From Pirellulales bacterium (lineage in GTDB: Bacteria; Planctomycetota; Planctomycetia; Pirellulales; S012-138): a stretch of 49,376 nt of DNA. The translations under genes and the position numbers were made by a program. Numbering within the stretch: position 1 is the stretch's first letter; each line of letters opens with the position of its first letter. This document shows, one piece after another, positions 35,063 to 46,100 of the stretch. The stretch covers positions 1 to 49,376 of the forward strand of contig JALCBR010000025.1 in NCBI GenBank assembly GCA_028066245.1, written 5' to 3'. The notes under the pieces were generated by a model, which searched no databases, had not been told where the DNA came from, and worked only from the letters and a program-made list of their open reading frames with translations.

Positions 35063-35968
35063 CTAGGGATACGGTAAACGCGCTCTAGATCCCAAGGGAA
35101 GACAATAATGACAATCTGGGTTCGCTTGAGCCGTTCGAGGCAACACCTCGATGAATGCGTCCAAAGCCGTGTGAAACTCCAGCCCGAGTGGCGTGTTGTG
35201 CCTCCCGCCGGGCAGAGTGATGAATTGCTTGGTGCCGGTCGCTGCGTCGAACAGCCTTCGCCCTTGCGAGATTGGGATCAACTCATCGGCGTCTCCATGG
35301 GCATATAGTAAGGGGCCTGGATATCTGCCAATCTTTGATAACGAGTCAAACCGTTCCTTCATTAATAGGTTAGTTGGCAGCCACCACATGTGATGAGATC
35401 CCACCGCCGGCACGGAAGTAAACGTGCTGACGAGGATCAGGCCGCTTGCTCCATCGCGCGCCGCCAAGTCAACCGCGACCGCGCCGCCCAGGGATCGGCC
35501 AAAGAGGACGATCTCACGCTCCGTGACATTTGTTCGCCTTGCCAGCCAAACGCGCGCAGCGCGTGCATCGTTCAGCACTCCTTGTTCGTCTGGACTTCCT
35601 TCGCTCCGGCCATAACCGCGGTAGTCAAACGCCATTACTGCCAAGCCGTGTTGCTGGTTCAACGTTCGTAGCAAGTCGATCCGAGATGTGATGTTTCCAG
35701 CGTTGCCGTGTGTGAAGAGGACAACGGCGCGCGGTGCCGGGTGATGCAGGTACCAGCCGTGCAGTTTGGCACCATCTTCTGCAGTAAAGAACACATCTTC
35801 AACCGAAGCGTTTGTTGGCTGCCAATCACCTTCCGGATACGGCGAGGGGTGATAGATCAGCGAGCGCTCGATCGATGAAATCGGACTGAACGAGCCGCAG
35901 CCAGCACAAAAAACGATCGCAAAGGCCAGTAAACCACAGGTCGCGACTCTGCGCGTTTGCGCGAGCAT
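35063..35968 (-). CDS. Alpha/beta hydrolase lipoprotein
   Basis: The 301-residue protein has a lipoprotein signal ending CAGC (Cys24), so it should be tethered outside the cytoplasmic membrane. The hydrolase fold shows THGNAGN for the oxyanion region, the nucleophile Ser159 in GRSLGG, Asp226 in HGDADELIP and His257 in GGRHN, a complete triad. Relatives include YqkD- and BEM46-like serine hydrolases with uncertain substrates, so esterase or thioesterase activity is likely but not specific. It follows uvrB on the same strand with a 134-base gap. A weak-scoring upstream region makes the ATG provisional. Confidence 0.87.
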   Translation of the reverse strand: MLAQTRRVATCGLLAFAIVFCAGCGSFSPISSIERSLIYHPSPYPEGDWQPTNASVEDVFFTAEDGAKLHGWYLHHPAPRAVVLFTHGNAGNITSRIDLLRTLNQQHGLAVMAFDYRGYGRSEGSPDEQGVLNDARAARVWLARRTNVTEREIVLFGRSLGGAVAVDLAARDGASGLILVSTFTSVPAVGSHHMWWLPTNLLMKERFDSLSKIGRYPGPLLYAHGDADELIPISQGRRLFDAATGTKQFITLPGGRHNTPLGLEFHTALDAFIEVLPRTAQANPDCHYCLPLGSRARLPYP

Positions 35969-36102
35969 GACAGCACCGTGCTCGGAAATCTCCCCTTTTC
36001 TAGTGTCTGTTATCAGGACATCCCCGCACCGTCAAGGTCGCCATTGCTATGCAGCGACCGCACGTATTATGTTGTGCAGCAAAGCTGGCCGTTGGGGCGT
36101 TC

Positions 36103-38187
36103 TTACAACTTTTTCGGACGAGGGATCTCCCGTCCGCCTTTTTTTCCGCTTCGTCCGCGACGGCGGCGGCTATCGGACTTCTTACTTGCTCTCGTAGCGA
36201 CCTCAGATGTCTTCTTTCCGATTGATTCTTTCAGTTGGTCGATCCGATCGCGTAATGCCGCGGCGCGTTCGAAGTCGAGATCGTCTGCTGCTCTCATCAT
36301 TTCTTCGAACAGCTCATTGACGAATTCCTCAGTGACGTATTCTTCTTCCTCGGCGATTCCCGCTGCCGCGTTCGCTTGGGCGTGGGCTTCCGCCAGGCTC
36401 TCAATGCCGGCGCGGATGTTTTTGCGAACGGTCGCCGGTGTGATCCCATGTTCTTTGTTATACGCCTCCTGTACTGCACGTCGCCGTGTTGTCTCTTCAA
36501 TGGCTTTCTGCATTGAGTCCGTAACCTTGTCTCCGTAAAGGATCACCTTGGCGTTGACGTTTCTGGCAGCACGGCCAATTGTTTGCATCAAGCTCGTTTC
36601 GCTCCGCAGGAAGCCTTCCTTGTCCGCATCCAGGATGGCAACCAGCGAGACTTCTGGCAGGTCAAGCCCTTCGCGAAGGAGATTAACGCCTACGAGTGCC
36701 TCAAAACGTCCTTCGCGGAGGTCGCGCAGGTGTTCCACACGCTCGAAGGCGTCCAATTCACTGTGGAGCCATTTGCAGGCGACGTTTTGCTCCGTCAGAT
36801 AGTACGAAAGATCCTCGGCCAGGCGCTTGGTGAGTGTGGTCACGAGCACGCGTTCGCCAATTGCGGCTCGCTCGCGGATTTCGCCCAAGAGGTGAGGCAC
36901 CTGGCTGCGCGCCGGGACGACTTCAATGACTGGGTCCAGCAAGCCAGTGGGACGAATGACCTGTTCCACAAACTCCCCTTCGGTCTGTTCTAGCTCATAA
37001 GGACCGGGAGTCGCGGAGACAAAGATGGTGGGCGGCAACCGCTTCTCCCATTCATCGAACTTGAGTGGGCGGTTGTCCGTCGCGCTGGGGAGCCGAAATC
37101 CGTGCTCGACGAGCGTGGATTTGCGGCTGTAATCGCCTGCGTACATGCCCCGCACCTGAGGGACTGTCACGTGTGATTCATCAACAATGAACAGGTAATC
37201 GTTCGGGAAGAAATCAAGCAACGTGTGCGGGGGCGAACCTGGCGCGCGGCCGTCCAAGTGTCGGCTGTAGTTCTCAATACCGGGGCAATAGCCCACCTCC
37301 AGCATCATTTCCAGGTCGAATCGGGTCCGAGCATTGAGCCGCTGCGCTTCAAGCAGCTTCCCCAGATTGCGAAGCTGCTCCAGACGCTCTTCAAGTTCCA
37401 ATTTGATGGCGTCTACGGCCGCAGCCAAGCGATCCTCCTGCATCACAAAGTGCTTGGCCGGATAAACGAACAGCTCTTCCTCGCGGCGAATGACCTCGCC
37501 TGTCAGAGGGTTAATGATTGAGAGTTGCTCAATCTCGTCCCCCCACAGCTCAACACGAAAGGCAAATTCCTCATAGCCAGGCCAAATCTCGACACAATCT
37601 CCTCGGACGCGAAACTTGCCGCGAGCGAACTCGACATCGTTCCGGTCGTACTGAATGTCAATCAACCGCATCAACGTTTCATCACGATCCATCACAGATC
37701 CGCGTCGCAATGTGACCATCATCTCGCGGTACGCGTCTGGCGACCCAAGGCCGTAAATCGAGGAAACGCTGGCAACGATTACTACGTCCTTGCGGCTCAC
37801 CAGAGCGCTTGTCGCCGCTAACCGCAATCGATCAATGTCTTCATTGATGCTGGCGTCTTTTTCGATGTAGATATCGCGCTGCGGAATATACGCTTCCGGC
37901 TGGTAATAATCGTAATAGCTGACGAAGTATTGGACCGAGTTGTGCGGAAAGAACTCGCGAAATTCTGAATACAACTGCGCCGCCAACGTCTTATTGTGCG
38001 AAAGCACGATCGTTGGCTTTTGGACGGTGGCAATGACATTGGCCATTGTGAACGTCTTGCCGGATCCGGTCACGCCCATGAGAACCTGTCGGTCCCGGCC
38101 ATCTTTGATGCCACGGACGAGAGATTCGATCGCGGCAGGTTGATCGCCTGCGGGTACAAACGGTGCTACAAGTTGAAATTCTGCCAA
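36103..38187 (-). CDS. uvrB: UvrABC excinuclease subunit B
   Basis: UvrB verifies DNA damage and, with UvrA and UvrC, makes the dual incision of nucleotide excision repair. Visible parts include Walker A GVTGSGKT, the beta-hairpin [10 protein letters not shown] that clamps the DNA, Walker B-like VDESH, helicase motif QTIGRAARN, and a C-terminal UVR motif ([17 protein letters not shown]) that meets UvrC. After this comes a basic tail of about 35 residues ([17 protein letters not shown]) that normal UvrB lacks. The start is probably TTG 38187, with GAGG upstream, which gives 694 residues beginning near AEFQLVAPF; a GTG at 38256 would add 23 basic residues without a ribosome site. Confidence 0.97.
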   Translation of the reverse strand: MAEFQLVAPFVPAGDQPAAIESLVRGIKDGRDRQVLMGVTGSGKTFTMANVIATVQKPTIVLSHNKTLAAQLYSEFREFFPHNSVQYFVSYYDYYQPEAYIPQRDIYIEKDASINEDIDRLRLAATSALVSRKDVVIVASVSSIYGLGSPDAYREMMVTLRRGSVMDRDETLMRLIDIQYDRNDVEFARGKFRVRGDCVEIWPGYEEFAFRVELWGDEIEQLSIINPLTGEVIRREEELFVYPAKHFVMQEDRLAAAVDAIKLELEERLEQLRNLGKLLEAQRLNARTRFDLEMMLEVGYCPGIENYSRHLDGRAPGSPPHTLLDFFPNDYLFIVDESHVTVPQVRGMYAGDYSRKSTLVEHGFRLPSATDNRPLKFDEWEKRLPPTIFVSATPGPYELEQTEGEFVEQVIRPTGLLDPVIEVVPARSQVPHLLGEIRERAAIGERVLVTTLTKRLAEDLSYYLTEQNVACKWLHSELDAFERVEHLRDLREGRFEALVGVNLLREGLDLPEVSLVAILDADKEGFLRSETSLMQTIGRAARNVNAKVILYGDKVTDSMQKAIEETTRRRAVQEAYNKEHGITPATVRKNIRAGIESLAEAHAQANAAAGIAEEEEYVTEEFVNELFEEMMRAADDLDFERAAALRDRIDQLKESIGKKTSEVATRASKKSDSRRRRGRSGKKGGREIPRPKKL

Positions 38188-38756
38188 CGGGCGCCTCGAT
38201 CTTCGTTTCTTGTGTCGCAAATAGACAGGCAACCGCGCGAAGTGTGACTGTGGCACACCGTTTCAGCGCGCGGATCTCCGCGCCGAATTTGTCAATTCTA
38301 CGGGCAATCCACCGCTGAGTCTCTAGCCCAAGTTTGCCGCTGACGTCCGTGCCGCGCTCGCTCGAATCCGTTCTTGCGGAGCAGCGAAACTTGACAAATT
38401 CGTGGGCAATCCACCTCGCGACGAAAAATCATCTGTCGTAAGTGTCGAATGTAGCGAGTTCACAAGCCAGCCAACGCATGCCCGAAGCGAAAACGCCCTG
38501 GGCGCCCGGGCGTATGAGGGTCTCTCCAGTAGCGTTTGATTGAATGGTCCAGCAATCTTTTTTGCCGGGCGCAACATCGCGTGCTACTTATCCATACCGA
38601 TTGTCTCAGGCAAGAGCGAAGCGCGACGACGTTTCCTCTCAAGGTGAGACTTCTGAAAGTTCTTCGTTTGTACGCAACGGCAGACGATCTGCGTTGTGTG
38701 TGTCCGCCATGACAGAGTGAGTCACAATTCTTACACCCAACCTCAGGGAGTTTTCC
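38188..38756. other. Divergent intergenic region between uvrB and cheW
   Basis: This gap holds the paired repeats described separately and a small inverted repeat near 38674-38696 (AACGGCAG, CTGCGTT). No RNA gene or consensus promoter is clear. If uvrB starts at GTG 38256, the gap shortens to about 500 bases. Confidence 0.45.
38284..38415. repeat. Paired repeats upstream of uvrB and the chemotaxis cluster
   Basis: TTGACAAATTCG at 38391-38402 on the plus strand recurs exactly on the minus strand (38284-38295), a perfect 12-base inverted repeat about 95 bases apart. The same places also carry a degenerate 28-base direct repeat (38286-38313 and 38388-38415) ending GGGCAATCCACC. TTGACA could be a -35 box facing each gene, but no good -10 follows. 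Confidence 0.4.
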
Positions 38757-39272
38757 GTGCCCGCGACCATGACACAAACCCCAGCTCAGGAGCAGTGGCA
38801 AGGGGAAGCGAAAGGGACCATGCAATTGGTCAGCTTTCAATTGGCTCAGGAGGAGTACGGAATTGAAATCACGAAAGTCCAGGAAATCATCTTGATGGGT
38901 GAGATCACGCGCGTCCCGCAGACGCCGCCCTATATCAAAGGGCTGATCAATCTCCGCAGTACAGTCATCCCCATCTTTGATCTGCGGCTACGGTTTGGTT
39001 TGGCGGAACAGCCCCGCACGGATGAGACACGGATCATGGTGATCAACGTCGCCGGGAAAACTATTGGCATCATCGTCGACGCGGTCAGCGAGGTCTTGCG
39101 GATCTCACAAGAGCAAATTGCTCCGCCGCCGCCGACTGTTGCCGGTTTGGGAGAAGAGTTCCTTGTTGGACTCGCCAAGCTGGAAAATCGTTTACTCATC
39201 CTGTTGGACATCGATGGGATTCTTGTCGAGAAGGAGCTTGAAGAGGTGGAGGAACTCGCCGCCAACGCGTAA
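38757..39272 (+). CDS. cheW: Chemotaxis coupling protein CheW
   Basis: CheW links receptors to CheA in the signalling array. The 171-residue product has the full double beta-barrel with EEYGIEITKVQEI, the motif YIKGLINLRSTVIPIFDLR, and ENRLLILLDIDGIL near the end. An N-terminal stretch of about 20 residues rich in Gln and Thr is extra. The start is GTG 38757 with CAGGGAG upstream; ATG 38769 is a close alternative. First gene of the chemotaxis cluster, so the promoter should be in the gap before it. CheA nearby has its own CheW-like domain, as expected. Confidence 0.97.
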   Translation: MPATMTQTPAQEQWQGEAKGTMQLVSFQLAQEEYGIEITKVQEIILMGEITRVPQTPPYIKGLINLRSTVIPIFDLRLRFGLAEQPRTDETRIMVINVAGKTIGIIVDAVSEVLRISQEQIAPPPPTVAGLGEEFLVGLAKLENRLLILLDIDGILVEKELEEVEELAANA

Positions 39273-39360
39273 CTGATGTCACCTTTGGCAAGCGATGACC
39301 AAAGCTTCGATCCACGTATTCAAACTCAACCGAAACATCAGATATCGACAGGAGACAAAG

Positions 39361-42120
39361 ATGACCGTTGTTGCCTCACAGAATTCGAAGAATGGACAAG
39401 CCGGACGTGGTGCAGCTCAACAAGCCGAATCGGATGCCAACGCTAACTATCGCGCGCTGGTGGATGTCGTAAGCCAGGTTGGCAAAGCCGATACAGTCGA
39501 AGATGCGATCCGCACAGCTTTGGATGCGGTCCGCTCCGCGTTTGACTGGGCTTATGGCTCGTACTGGTCGCTGGATGAAGCTAACAGTGTGCTCCGGTTT
39601 GCCATGGAGTCTGGCACCATCAACGAAGAGTTCCGTCATGCAACAGAAAACGCCTCTTTTACTGAAGGCACAGGCCTGAGCGGCCGCGCCTGGAAGACAC
39701 GAGATCTCTTTTTCGTTGATGACATCGGCGAGATGACTGATTGCGTTCGCGCCCCCAGTGCTCAGCGAGCCGGCGTCAAGTCTGGCGTGTGCTTTCCCGT
39801 GATCGTTAACGGCAATGTTGTCGGCACGATGGACTTCTTTGCCACTGAGACGCTCCAACTCTCCGAGCAACGGCTGGACGCTCTGCGGAATGTTGGACAA
39901 CTCGTCTCGAACGCGATCGCGAAAATCCGCGAAACGCGCCGTCAACAAGAACTTGTTGATGACTCCGCCGCGGTGAGCCGCGTACTGGAATCGATCGGTG
40001 GTGCCAAGACCGTCGAACAAGTCATCAAGCTTTCTCTGGATACCGTTCGTGACGCCTTTGGTTGGGCCTACGGTTCCTTCTGGCGAAAGGACAACAAGTC
40101 CGAAAGCCTGAAGTTTGCTTTTGAGTCTGGAACGGTCAACGCTGATTTCCACCAGGCGACCATCAATGCGGAATTCAAGCAGGGAGCGAGCCTGTCCGGC
40201 AAGACATGGCAGCGGCGTGAGTTGGTGTTCGTGAAGGACATCGGTGAAATGACCGACTGCGCCCGCGCTCCCATCGCCCAACGAGCCGGCGTCAAGTCCG
40301 GCTTCTGCTTCCCCATCATTATTGATGGTGAGGTCGAGGGCACGATGGACTTCTTCACGACGGAAGCTCTCAACCCGAGCGACGAGCGCCTCAATGTACT
40401 GCGAACGGTGGGACGGCTGATCTCACAAAAGGTCGCAGAAATGAGCGACAACGCCCGTAAACAGGCGATGTTGGACAACGCGCCCGTCAACATCATGTTG
40501 GCGGACACGGATTTGGTCATTCAGTACTTGAACCCGGCCAGTGTGAAGACGCTGAAGGGACTGGAGAACCACTTGCCGATTCGCGTCGACGATATGGTTG
40601 GCCAGAACATTGACATCTTCCATGCCGATCCGTCGTTCCAACGCAACATTCTGGCTGACTACAAATCCCTTCCTCGGCGGGCCGTGATCGAACTCGCGGG
40701 TGAGAAGCTGGACCTGCTTGTCAGCCCCACATATGACGCGGACGGCCAGTATGCTGGCCCGATGGTGACATGGGATGTTGTTACTCAGCAGATCAAATCC
40801 GAGCGGGAAGCTGCTGAGAAGACGGCGATTGTTGAGAATGCTCCCATCAACATCATGCTGGCCAACACGGACGGCACGATCGTTTACATGAACCCGGCTT
40901 CAACAAACACGTTGAAGACGATTGAGAACATCTTGCCGATTCCGGTCGATAAGATCGTCGGCTCCAGCTACGACGTCTTCCACAAAAACCCTGCCCATCA
41001 GCGAAAGCTCCTGGGCGATCCGAAGAACCTGCCGCATCAAGCGGAGATCCAGGTTGGAGATGAGACTCTGCTGCTCAATGCTTCGGCGATCTACGACTCC
41101 AAGGGCAATTACTCAGGACCGATGATAGCTTGGGAAGTCATCACACAACAAAAAGAAGCTGCCAAGCGTGAAGAGGAAAACCAGCGTCGTGATCGTGAGC
41201 AACAAGAGGATCTCCGCAATAAGGTGGACGAAATCCTGACAGTTGTGAACGCCGCCGCGGAAGGCGACCTGACGCGTGATGTGAACTTCGAGAGCGAAGA
41301 CGCCGTTGGCGAATTGGCGAACGGGCTGCGAAAGATGCTCAGCGATCTGCGTGACATTATCTCGCAAGTTGTTGAAGGCGCCGCCCAGTTCACCGAGGGT
41401 GCCCGCGTGGTCTCTGAAAGTGCCCAATCGTTGGCACAAGGAGCTCAAACCCAAAGCGCGTCTGTCGAGGAGATGAGCGCGTCCATCGAAGAACTAACCC
41501 GCAGCATTGATGCGGTGAAAGACAACGCTGGCGAAGCCAACACCGTGGCTCGCTCGACGAGCGATCTGGCGGAAGATGGCGGCAACGCCGTCCAGAAGTC
41601 GGTCGAGGCCATGGAGAGGATCAAATCTTCCTCCAGCCAGATCAGTGAGATCATCCAGGTGATCTCCGAGATCGCCAGCCAAACGAACTTGTTGGCGTTG
41701 AACGCGGCGATCGAAGCCGCCCGTGCCGGTGAGCACGGATTGGGCTTCGCCGTCGTTGCTGACGAAGTCCGCAAGCTGGCTGAGCGGTCCAGTGAAGCGG
41801 CCAAGGAAATCTCCACCTTGATTAAGGAATCGACACAGCGCGTTGAGGAAGGCGCCGTGTTGAGTGAGCAGACGGGTGAAGCGCTGACCAAGATCATTCA
41901 AGGCGTCGAGGAGACGGCCAAGAAAATCTCGGAAATCGCGGACGCCACGGTGGAGCAGGCCCAAAACGCCAACGAAGTTTCCAATGCCATCCAGCAGATC
42001 TCGCAGGTGACCGAGCAATCGGCCGCCGGCAGTGAAGAAATGGCATCCAGCAGTGAAGAACTGGGCGCTCAAGCCGCGTCGCTGCGTGATCTTGTTGCTC
42101 GCTTCAAGATCGAAAGCTAG
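39361..42120 (+). CDS. Soluble methyl-accepting chemotaxis protein with two GAF and two PAS domains
   Basis: The 919-residue receptor has no membrane helix or signal, so it senses inside the cell. Domains run GAF (about 29-190), GAF (about 202-360), PAS (about 365-477), PAS (about 489-599), a HAMP-like linker and a signalling domain with the tip [13 protein letters not shown] (from about 779) that contacts CheW and CheA. The two GAF copies share GEMTDC and QRAGVKSG, with conserved Cys128/Cys144 and Cys300/Cys316. The PAS copies share NIMLA and YLNPAS or YMNPAS patterns. These are tandem duplications. The ligand is unknown. ATG 39361 is chosen because AGGAGA lies upstream; an earlier in-frame start at 39295 lacks support. 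No C-terminal CheR/CheB pentapeptide is seen. Confidence 0.93.
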   Translation: MTVVASQNSKNGQAGRGAAQQAESDANANYRALVDVVSQVGKADTVEDAIRTALDAVRSAFDWAYGSYWSLDEANSVLRFAMESGTINEEFRHATENASFTEGTGLSGRAWKTRDLFFVDDIGEMTDCVRAPSAQRAGVKSGVCFPVIVNGNVVGTMDFFATETLQLSEQRLDALRNVGQLVSNAIAKIRETRRQQELVDDSAAVSRVLESIGGAKTVEQVIKLSLDTVRDAFGWAYGSFWRKDNKSESLKFAFESGTVNADFHQATINAEFKQGASLSGKTWQRRELVFVKDIGEMTDCARAPIAQRAGVKSGFCFPIIIDGEVEGTMDFFTTEALNPSDERLNVLRTVGRLISQKVAEMSDNARKQAMLDNAPVNIMLADTDLVIQYLNPASVKTLKGLENHLPIRVDDMVGQNIDIFHADPSFQRNILADYKSLPRRAVIELAGEKLDLLVSPTYDADGQYAGPMVTWDVVTQQIKSEREAAEKTAIVENAPINIMLANTDGTIVYMNPASTNTLKTIENILPIPVDKIVGSSYDVFHKNPAHQRKLLGDPKNLPHQAEIQVGDETLLLNASAIYDSKGNYSGPMIAWEVITQQKEAAKREEENQRRDREQQEDLRNKVDEILTVVNAAAEGDLTRDVNFESEDAVGELANGLRKMLSDLRDIISQVVEGAAQFTEGARVVSESAQSLAQGAQTQSASVEEMSASIEELTRSIDAVKDNAGEANTVARSTSDLAEDGGNAVQKSVEAMERIKSSSSQISEIIQVISEIASQTNLLALNAAIEAARAGEHGLGFAVVADEVRKLAERSSEAAKEISTLIKESTQRVEEGAVLSEQTGEALTKIIQGVEETAKKISEIADATVEQAQNANEVSNAIQQISQVTEQSAAGSEEMASSSEELGAQAASLRDLVARFKIES

Positions 42121-42241
42121 GCACGAGCGTCTATCAGCTTTGCGAATGATCCCTGGCGGCGTGGGCTCCATCGCTCACGTCGCCAGTTGGTCCGCAAACA
42201 TCCGAGAAACTCTTCCACGACCTATGTAGACCAAATCAAGC

Positions 42242-43114
42242 ATGGCCGTCTCATTACCCACAGAACAAGTCAGCGACACCCAACTTGCGCGATACGCGGA
42301 CTTGATTTACGTTCGTACGGGGATCCGCATCTCTTCGCAAAAGAAGACGCTGCTTTCCAATCGCCTGCGGCGGCGGCTGCGCGCGACGGGGATCACTGGG
42401 TATGACGCTTATCTCAAGAAGATCAAATCACTGTCCAAAGACGATCCTGAATGGACCGCCTTCTTGCAGGAGATCACCACGCACGAAAGCTACCTGTTCC
42501 GAGACATCACCCAATGGGACTGGTTTCGGGACACGTACCTCTCGGAGATCTCCAGTCAGGCCCGCGCAGGTGAGCGCAAGAAATCTCTTCGTATCTGGTC
42601 CGCGGCGTGCAGTACTGGGGATGAACCCTACACCATCGCCTGCTGCGTTCTGGATAGACTCGTGGATGTATCACAGTGGCAGGTCGATATCTTCGGAACA
42701 GATATCGGAATGGGCGCTCTCGAGCATGCCAATGAAGGCGTTTACAGCAAGCGTGCCATGCAAGGGGTTCCTGAAACGTATAAGCGAAGGTTTTTCTCCG
42801 CGGTTAACGGGACTGATACTTGGAAGGTCAAGCCGGTGTTGCAGAAGCACGTCCGCTTCAAGCATCACAACCTCCTTCAGCCGTTGAAGGAGCTGCCCTT
42901 CGATTTGATCTTCGTGAAAAACGTCCTGATCTACTTCGATACCGATTCAAAAACCAAAGTTCTTCACCACGTTGTCAATCAATTGAGTCCTGGGGGAATG
43001 CTCGTCACCGGCCCTGCTGAAGGTACATCCGATTTGCTCAAACACCTGGATCGTATGCAAGGTTGGTTGCATCAAAAACAAGAATCCTCTTCAGCGCGGG
43101 GCAAGTCCAGATGA
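42242..43114 (+). CDS. cheR: Chemotaxis protein methyltransferase CheR
   Basis: CheR methylates receptor glutamates using S-adenosylmethionine and so sets adaptation. The 290-residue product has the N-terminal helical domain (QLARYADLIYVRTGI), the pattern TTHESYLFRD, and the SAM-binding motif WSAACSTGDEPYTIA, with the second FGTDIG and FVKNVLIYF. The length fits the family. The stop overlaps the cheA ATG as ATGA (43111-43114), so the two are translationally coupled. Ribosome site before ATG 42242 is weak. It sits directly after its likely substrate receptor. Confidence 0.97.
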   Translation: MAVSLPTEQVSDTQLARYADLIYVRTGIRISSQKKTLLSNRLRRRLRATGITGYDAYLKKIKSLSKDDPEWTAFLQEITTHESYLFRDITQWDWFRDTYLSEISSQARAGERKKSLRIWSAACSTGDEPYTIACCVLDRLVDVSQWQVDIFGTDIGMGALEHANEGVYSKRAMQGVPETYKRRFFSAVNGTDTWKVKPVLQKHVRFKHHNLLQPLKELPFDLIFVKNVLIYFDTDSKTKVLHHVVNQLSPGGMLVTGPAEGTSDLLKHLDRMQGWLHQKQESSSARGKSR

Positions 43115-46100
43115 CAGACGAAGTCGGGATCCAGGACGATTTTCTCGAGAGCATGCTCGGCGATTTTATCGACGAGTCAGAAGGGTTGCTTCAGCAACTC
43201 AACGAGAACCTGCTTGTCCTGGACGATTGGGCGGGAGCCCTGTCGCCCGGGGATGAAGTTGCTTGCGACACGGACTTGATCAATGAGCTCTTCCGCGCCG
43301 CGCACAGTTTGAAAGGACTGTCTGCGATGCTGCGTTTGGACAATATCAACGTCCTCACGCACATGATGGAAAACGTGTTTGATGCGGCGCGCAATGGTCT
43401 GTTGTTTATTCAGTCGGAAACCGTCGATCTGATCTTTCGGGCAGTGGATCGATTGAGTGCGATGATCGATCGGCTCAAAGACCCCAGTTTGGCAGAGGTC
43501 AAAACGGAGTGCATCCTGCAAGAAATTCGGCAACTGCTCGAAGCGAACGGTGCACAAAAAGAAGCCAGCAGTCAAGCCGATGCTGAGCTGGCCATGAAGC
43601 AAGAGCTCAAGGATGTTGTCGGCAGCGCGGAAGAGACCGTTGAAACAGTGGCTAACTGCGTTGAAGAATTGCAGGCAGACGCAGAACACCCCACTCGGCA
43701 AATGCCGGACGTGGAATCGACTGATGCAGCTGCGCCAAGCCCGACAACTCACTTCCAAGGCATCCAAGATGAGTCGGATGTGCCGGCCAATTATCTCGCA
43801 ATCTTTATTGACGAGTGCGATCAATCACTCGACGACCTCTCAGACCTTTTGCTGACACATCAGAGCGACAAATCTGTCGAGAATCTGATGATTACGTGTC
43901 ACCGCATCAAAGGTTCCGCGGCATCCATAGGGCTTGCTCGACCGGCAAAGCTCTCGCACTTGATGGAAGATGTGCTGCAAGAGCTCCTTCAGTCTGATGG
44001 CCGATTGACAGATGAGATCAACGACGCCTTGCTCACGTGTACGGATGCGTTACGGAAATACGTTGAGACACTGAAGCAGGGCGATCCGCAATCCGCAGGT
44101 TTCGAGAACGCCTATCAGGCTCTTGCGAAAGCTCGGATTCAGCATGACGAGGACCCCTCGGCAGGTCCCAACGAGTTGGTCAAGGAGACACCCGAAAACG
44201 AATTGCCCGCATCGGCTTCACCCGCATCCCAAGCACTGACTGACGAAGAAATTGCTCGCGTCGCCGAAGATGCTCCCGAGGGTGCGCATGGATTCGTAGC
44301 GCGCATGACGTTTGAGGCCAACCTGCCGCTGGTAGAACTCAAGGCCGGCCTGCTCATTGAGCGAGTCAACAGCATCGGGCAGATTTTCTATTGCTCGCCA
44401 GCCGAGACCGAGTTTGAGGCGCAAGACAATTTCACCTCGTTAACCTTGGGCATTGCGACGTCAATCTCGCGCAAGAATTTGGCCTCAAAGCTTGACTTGG
44501 CAGGTGTCGCAAGTGTGACAATGACCAGTTTGCCATCGCAAACCTCACCTGCCGACAAGCAAGCCTCAACGCCAGCTCCTACTGTCTCGGCTGACGTCAG
44601 CAAGAAGCTCACCTCAGAGGAAAATCCCCAGCAAGCAGCGCCAAACCCGCCACAGCCCAGCGAGAAACAGCCGACTGAGACGTCGCGCGGTGACGCCAAT
44701 ACTAAATCGCAGCGACGAGGCGTGAGCAAACCGGCGGAAACACTTCGCGTTGACATCGAGCGCCTTGACCAGTTGATGAATCTGGCAGGCCAACTGGTGA
44801 TCAACAAAGCACGGTTTGTGCAGATCTCGGATGGATTGCGCCACCTAACCCAGGTCAAAAACCTTGCGCAATCAGTCGAGGGAGCTCTCGGCCTGGTCGA
44901 TCGCATGGGCAGTGACTTGAATTCCATGACTCGGGAAGCGCAAGCAAGCCCTCTGGTCGACAATATTTCGAACCTGTCTCGCCAACTTCGCGACGACTTG
45001 GAATCCGTACAGAAAGAAGTCGGTAAGCTTTCAGAAGTTCGTGGGCTGGTGGGAGACCTGTCAGAAGCCGTGCATCAGCTCGACAGGGCCGCGGACGGCA
45101 TCCAAAAGAGCGTTATGGACACAAGGATGGTACCCATTGGCCCTTTGTTCGGTCGCTTCAAACGCGTTGTCCGTGACTTGACGCGAGAGACTGAGAAGGA
45201 AGTCACTCTGCAGATCACGGGTGAAAAGACCGAACTTGACAAGCGGATGATCGATGAACTGGGTGATCCGCTGATTCATATGGTCCGGAATTCAGTCGAT
45301 CATGGCGTCGAATTGCCGGAAGACCGGGTTGCGGCAGGCAAGCCGAGAAGCGGCGTTGTCAAGCTTGACGCTTTCCATCGGGGTAATCAAATCGTCATTC
45401 AGATTACCGATGACGGCAAAGGACTTGATCCAGCCAAACTGCGAAACAAAGCAATCGCCCGTGGCCTCGTGACCGAGGCAGACGCTGAGCGTATGACGCC
45501 GCAACAGGTCTTTCAACTCATCTGGGAGCCTGGCTTCAGCACCGCGGAAAAAGTCACCGAGGTTTCCGGTCGCGGTATGGGCATGGACATTGTCCGGTCA
45601 AAAATTGAAGAACTCAACGGAACCGTTGAACTCGACAGCACTCCGGGGGAGGGAACGGTGTTCACCATCCGGCTGCCGCTAACGATGGCGATTTTGCCGA
45701 CACTACTTTGTCGCATCAATGGCGATGTGTTTGCCATCCCGGTCGAGTCCGTGCTCGAAATCGTTCGCGTTCGCAACTCGGAACTCTCGACAGTTCGCAA
45801 TCAACGGACCGCTACCGTCCGCGGGCGGGTCGTTTCCGTCGTGGCGCTTGCGGACATGTTCACCTGGAACCGGCCGCCTCAGGAAACAAATGCTGAGTCT
45901 GAAGCGAACGAGATCACGCTTGTGATCATCGGGGTTGATGACAAAGAAATCGGCCTGCTCGTCCACGGCTTGATTGGTGAAGAAGACATCGTCATCAAGT
46001 CAATGTCCGAGAACTACCGTAACGTGGACGGTATTGCGGGGGCCAGCATCCTGGGCGATGGGCGAGTCTCCTTGATCTTGGATGTTAGCTCAATCTTGGA

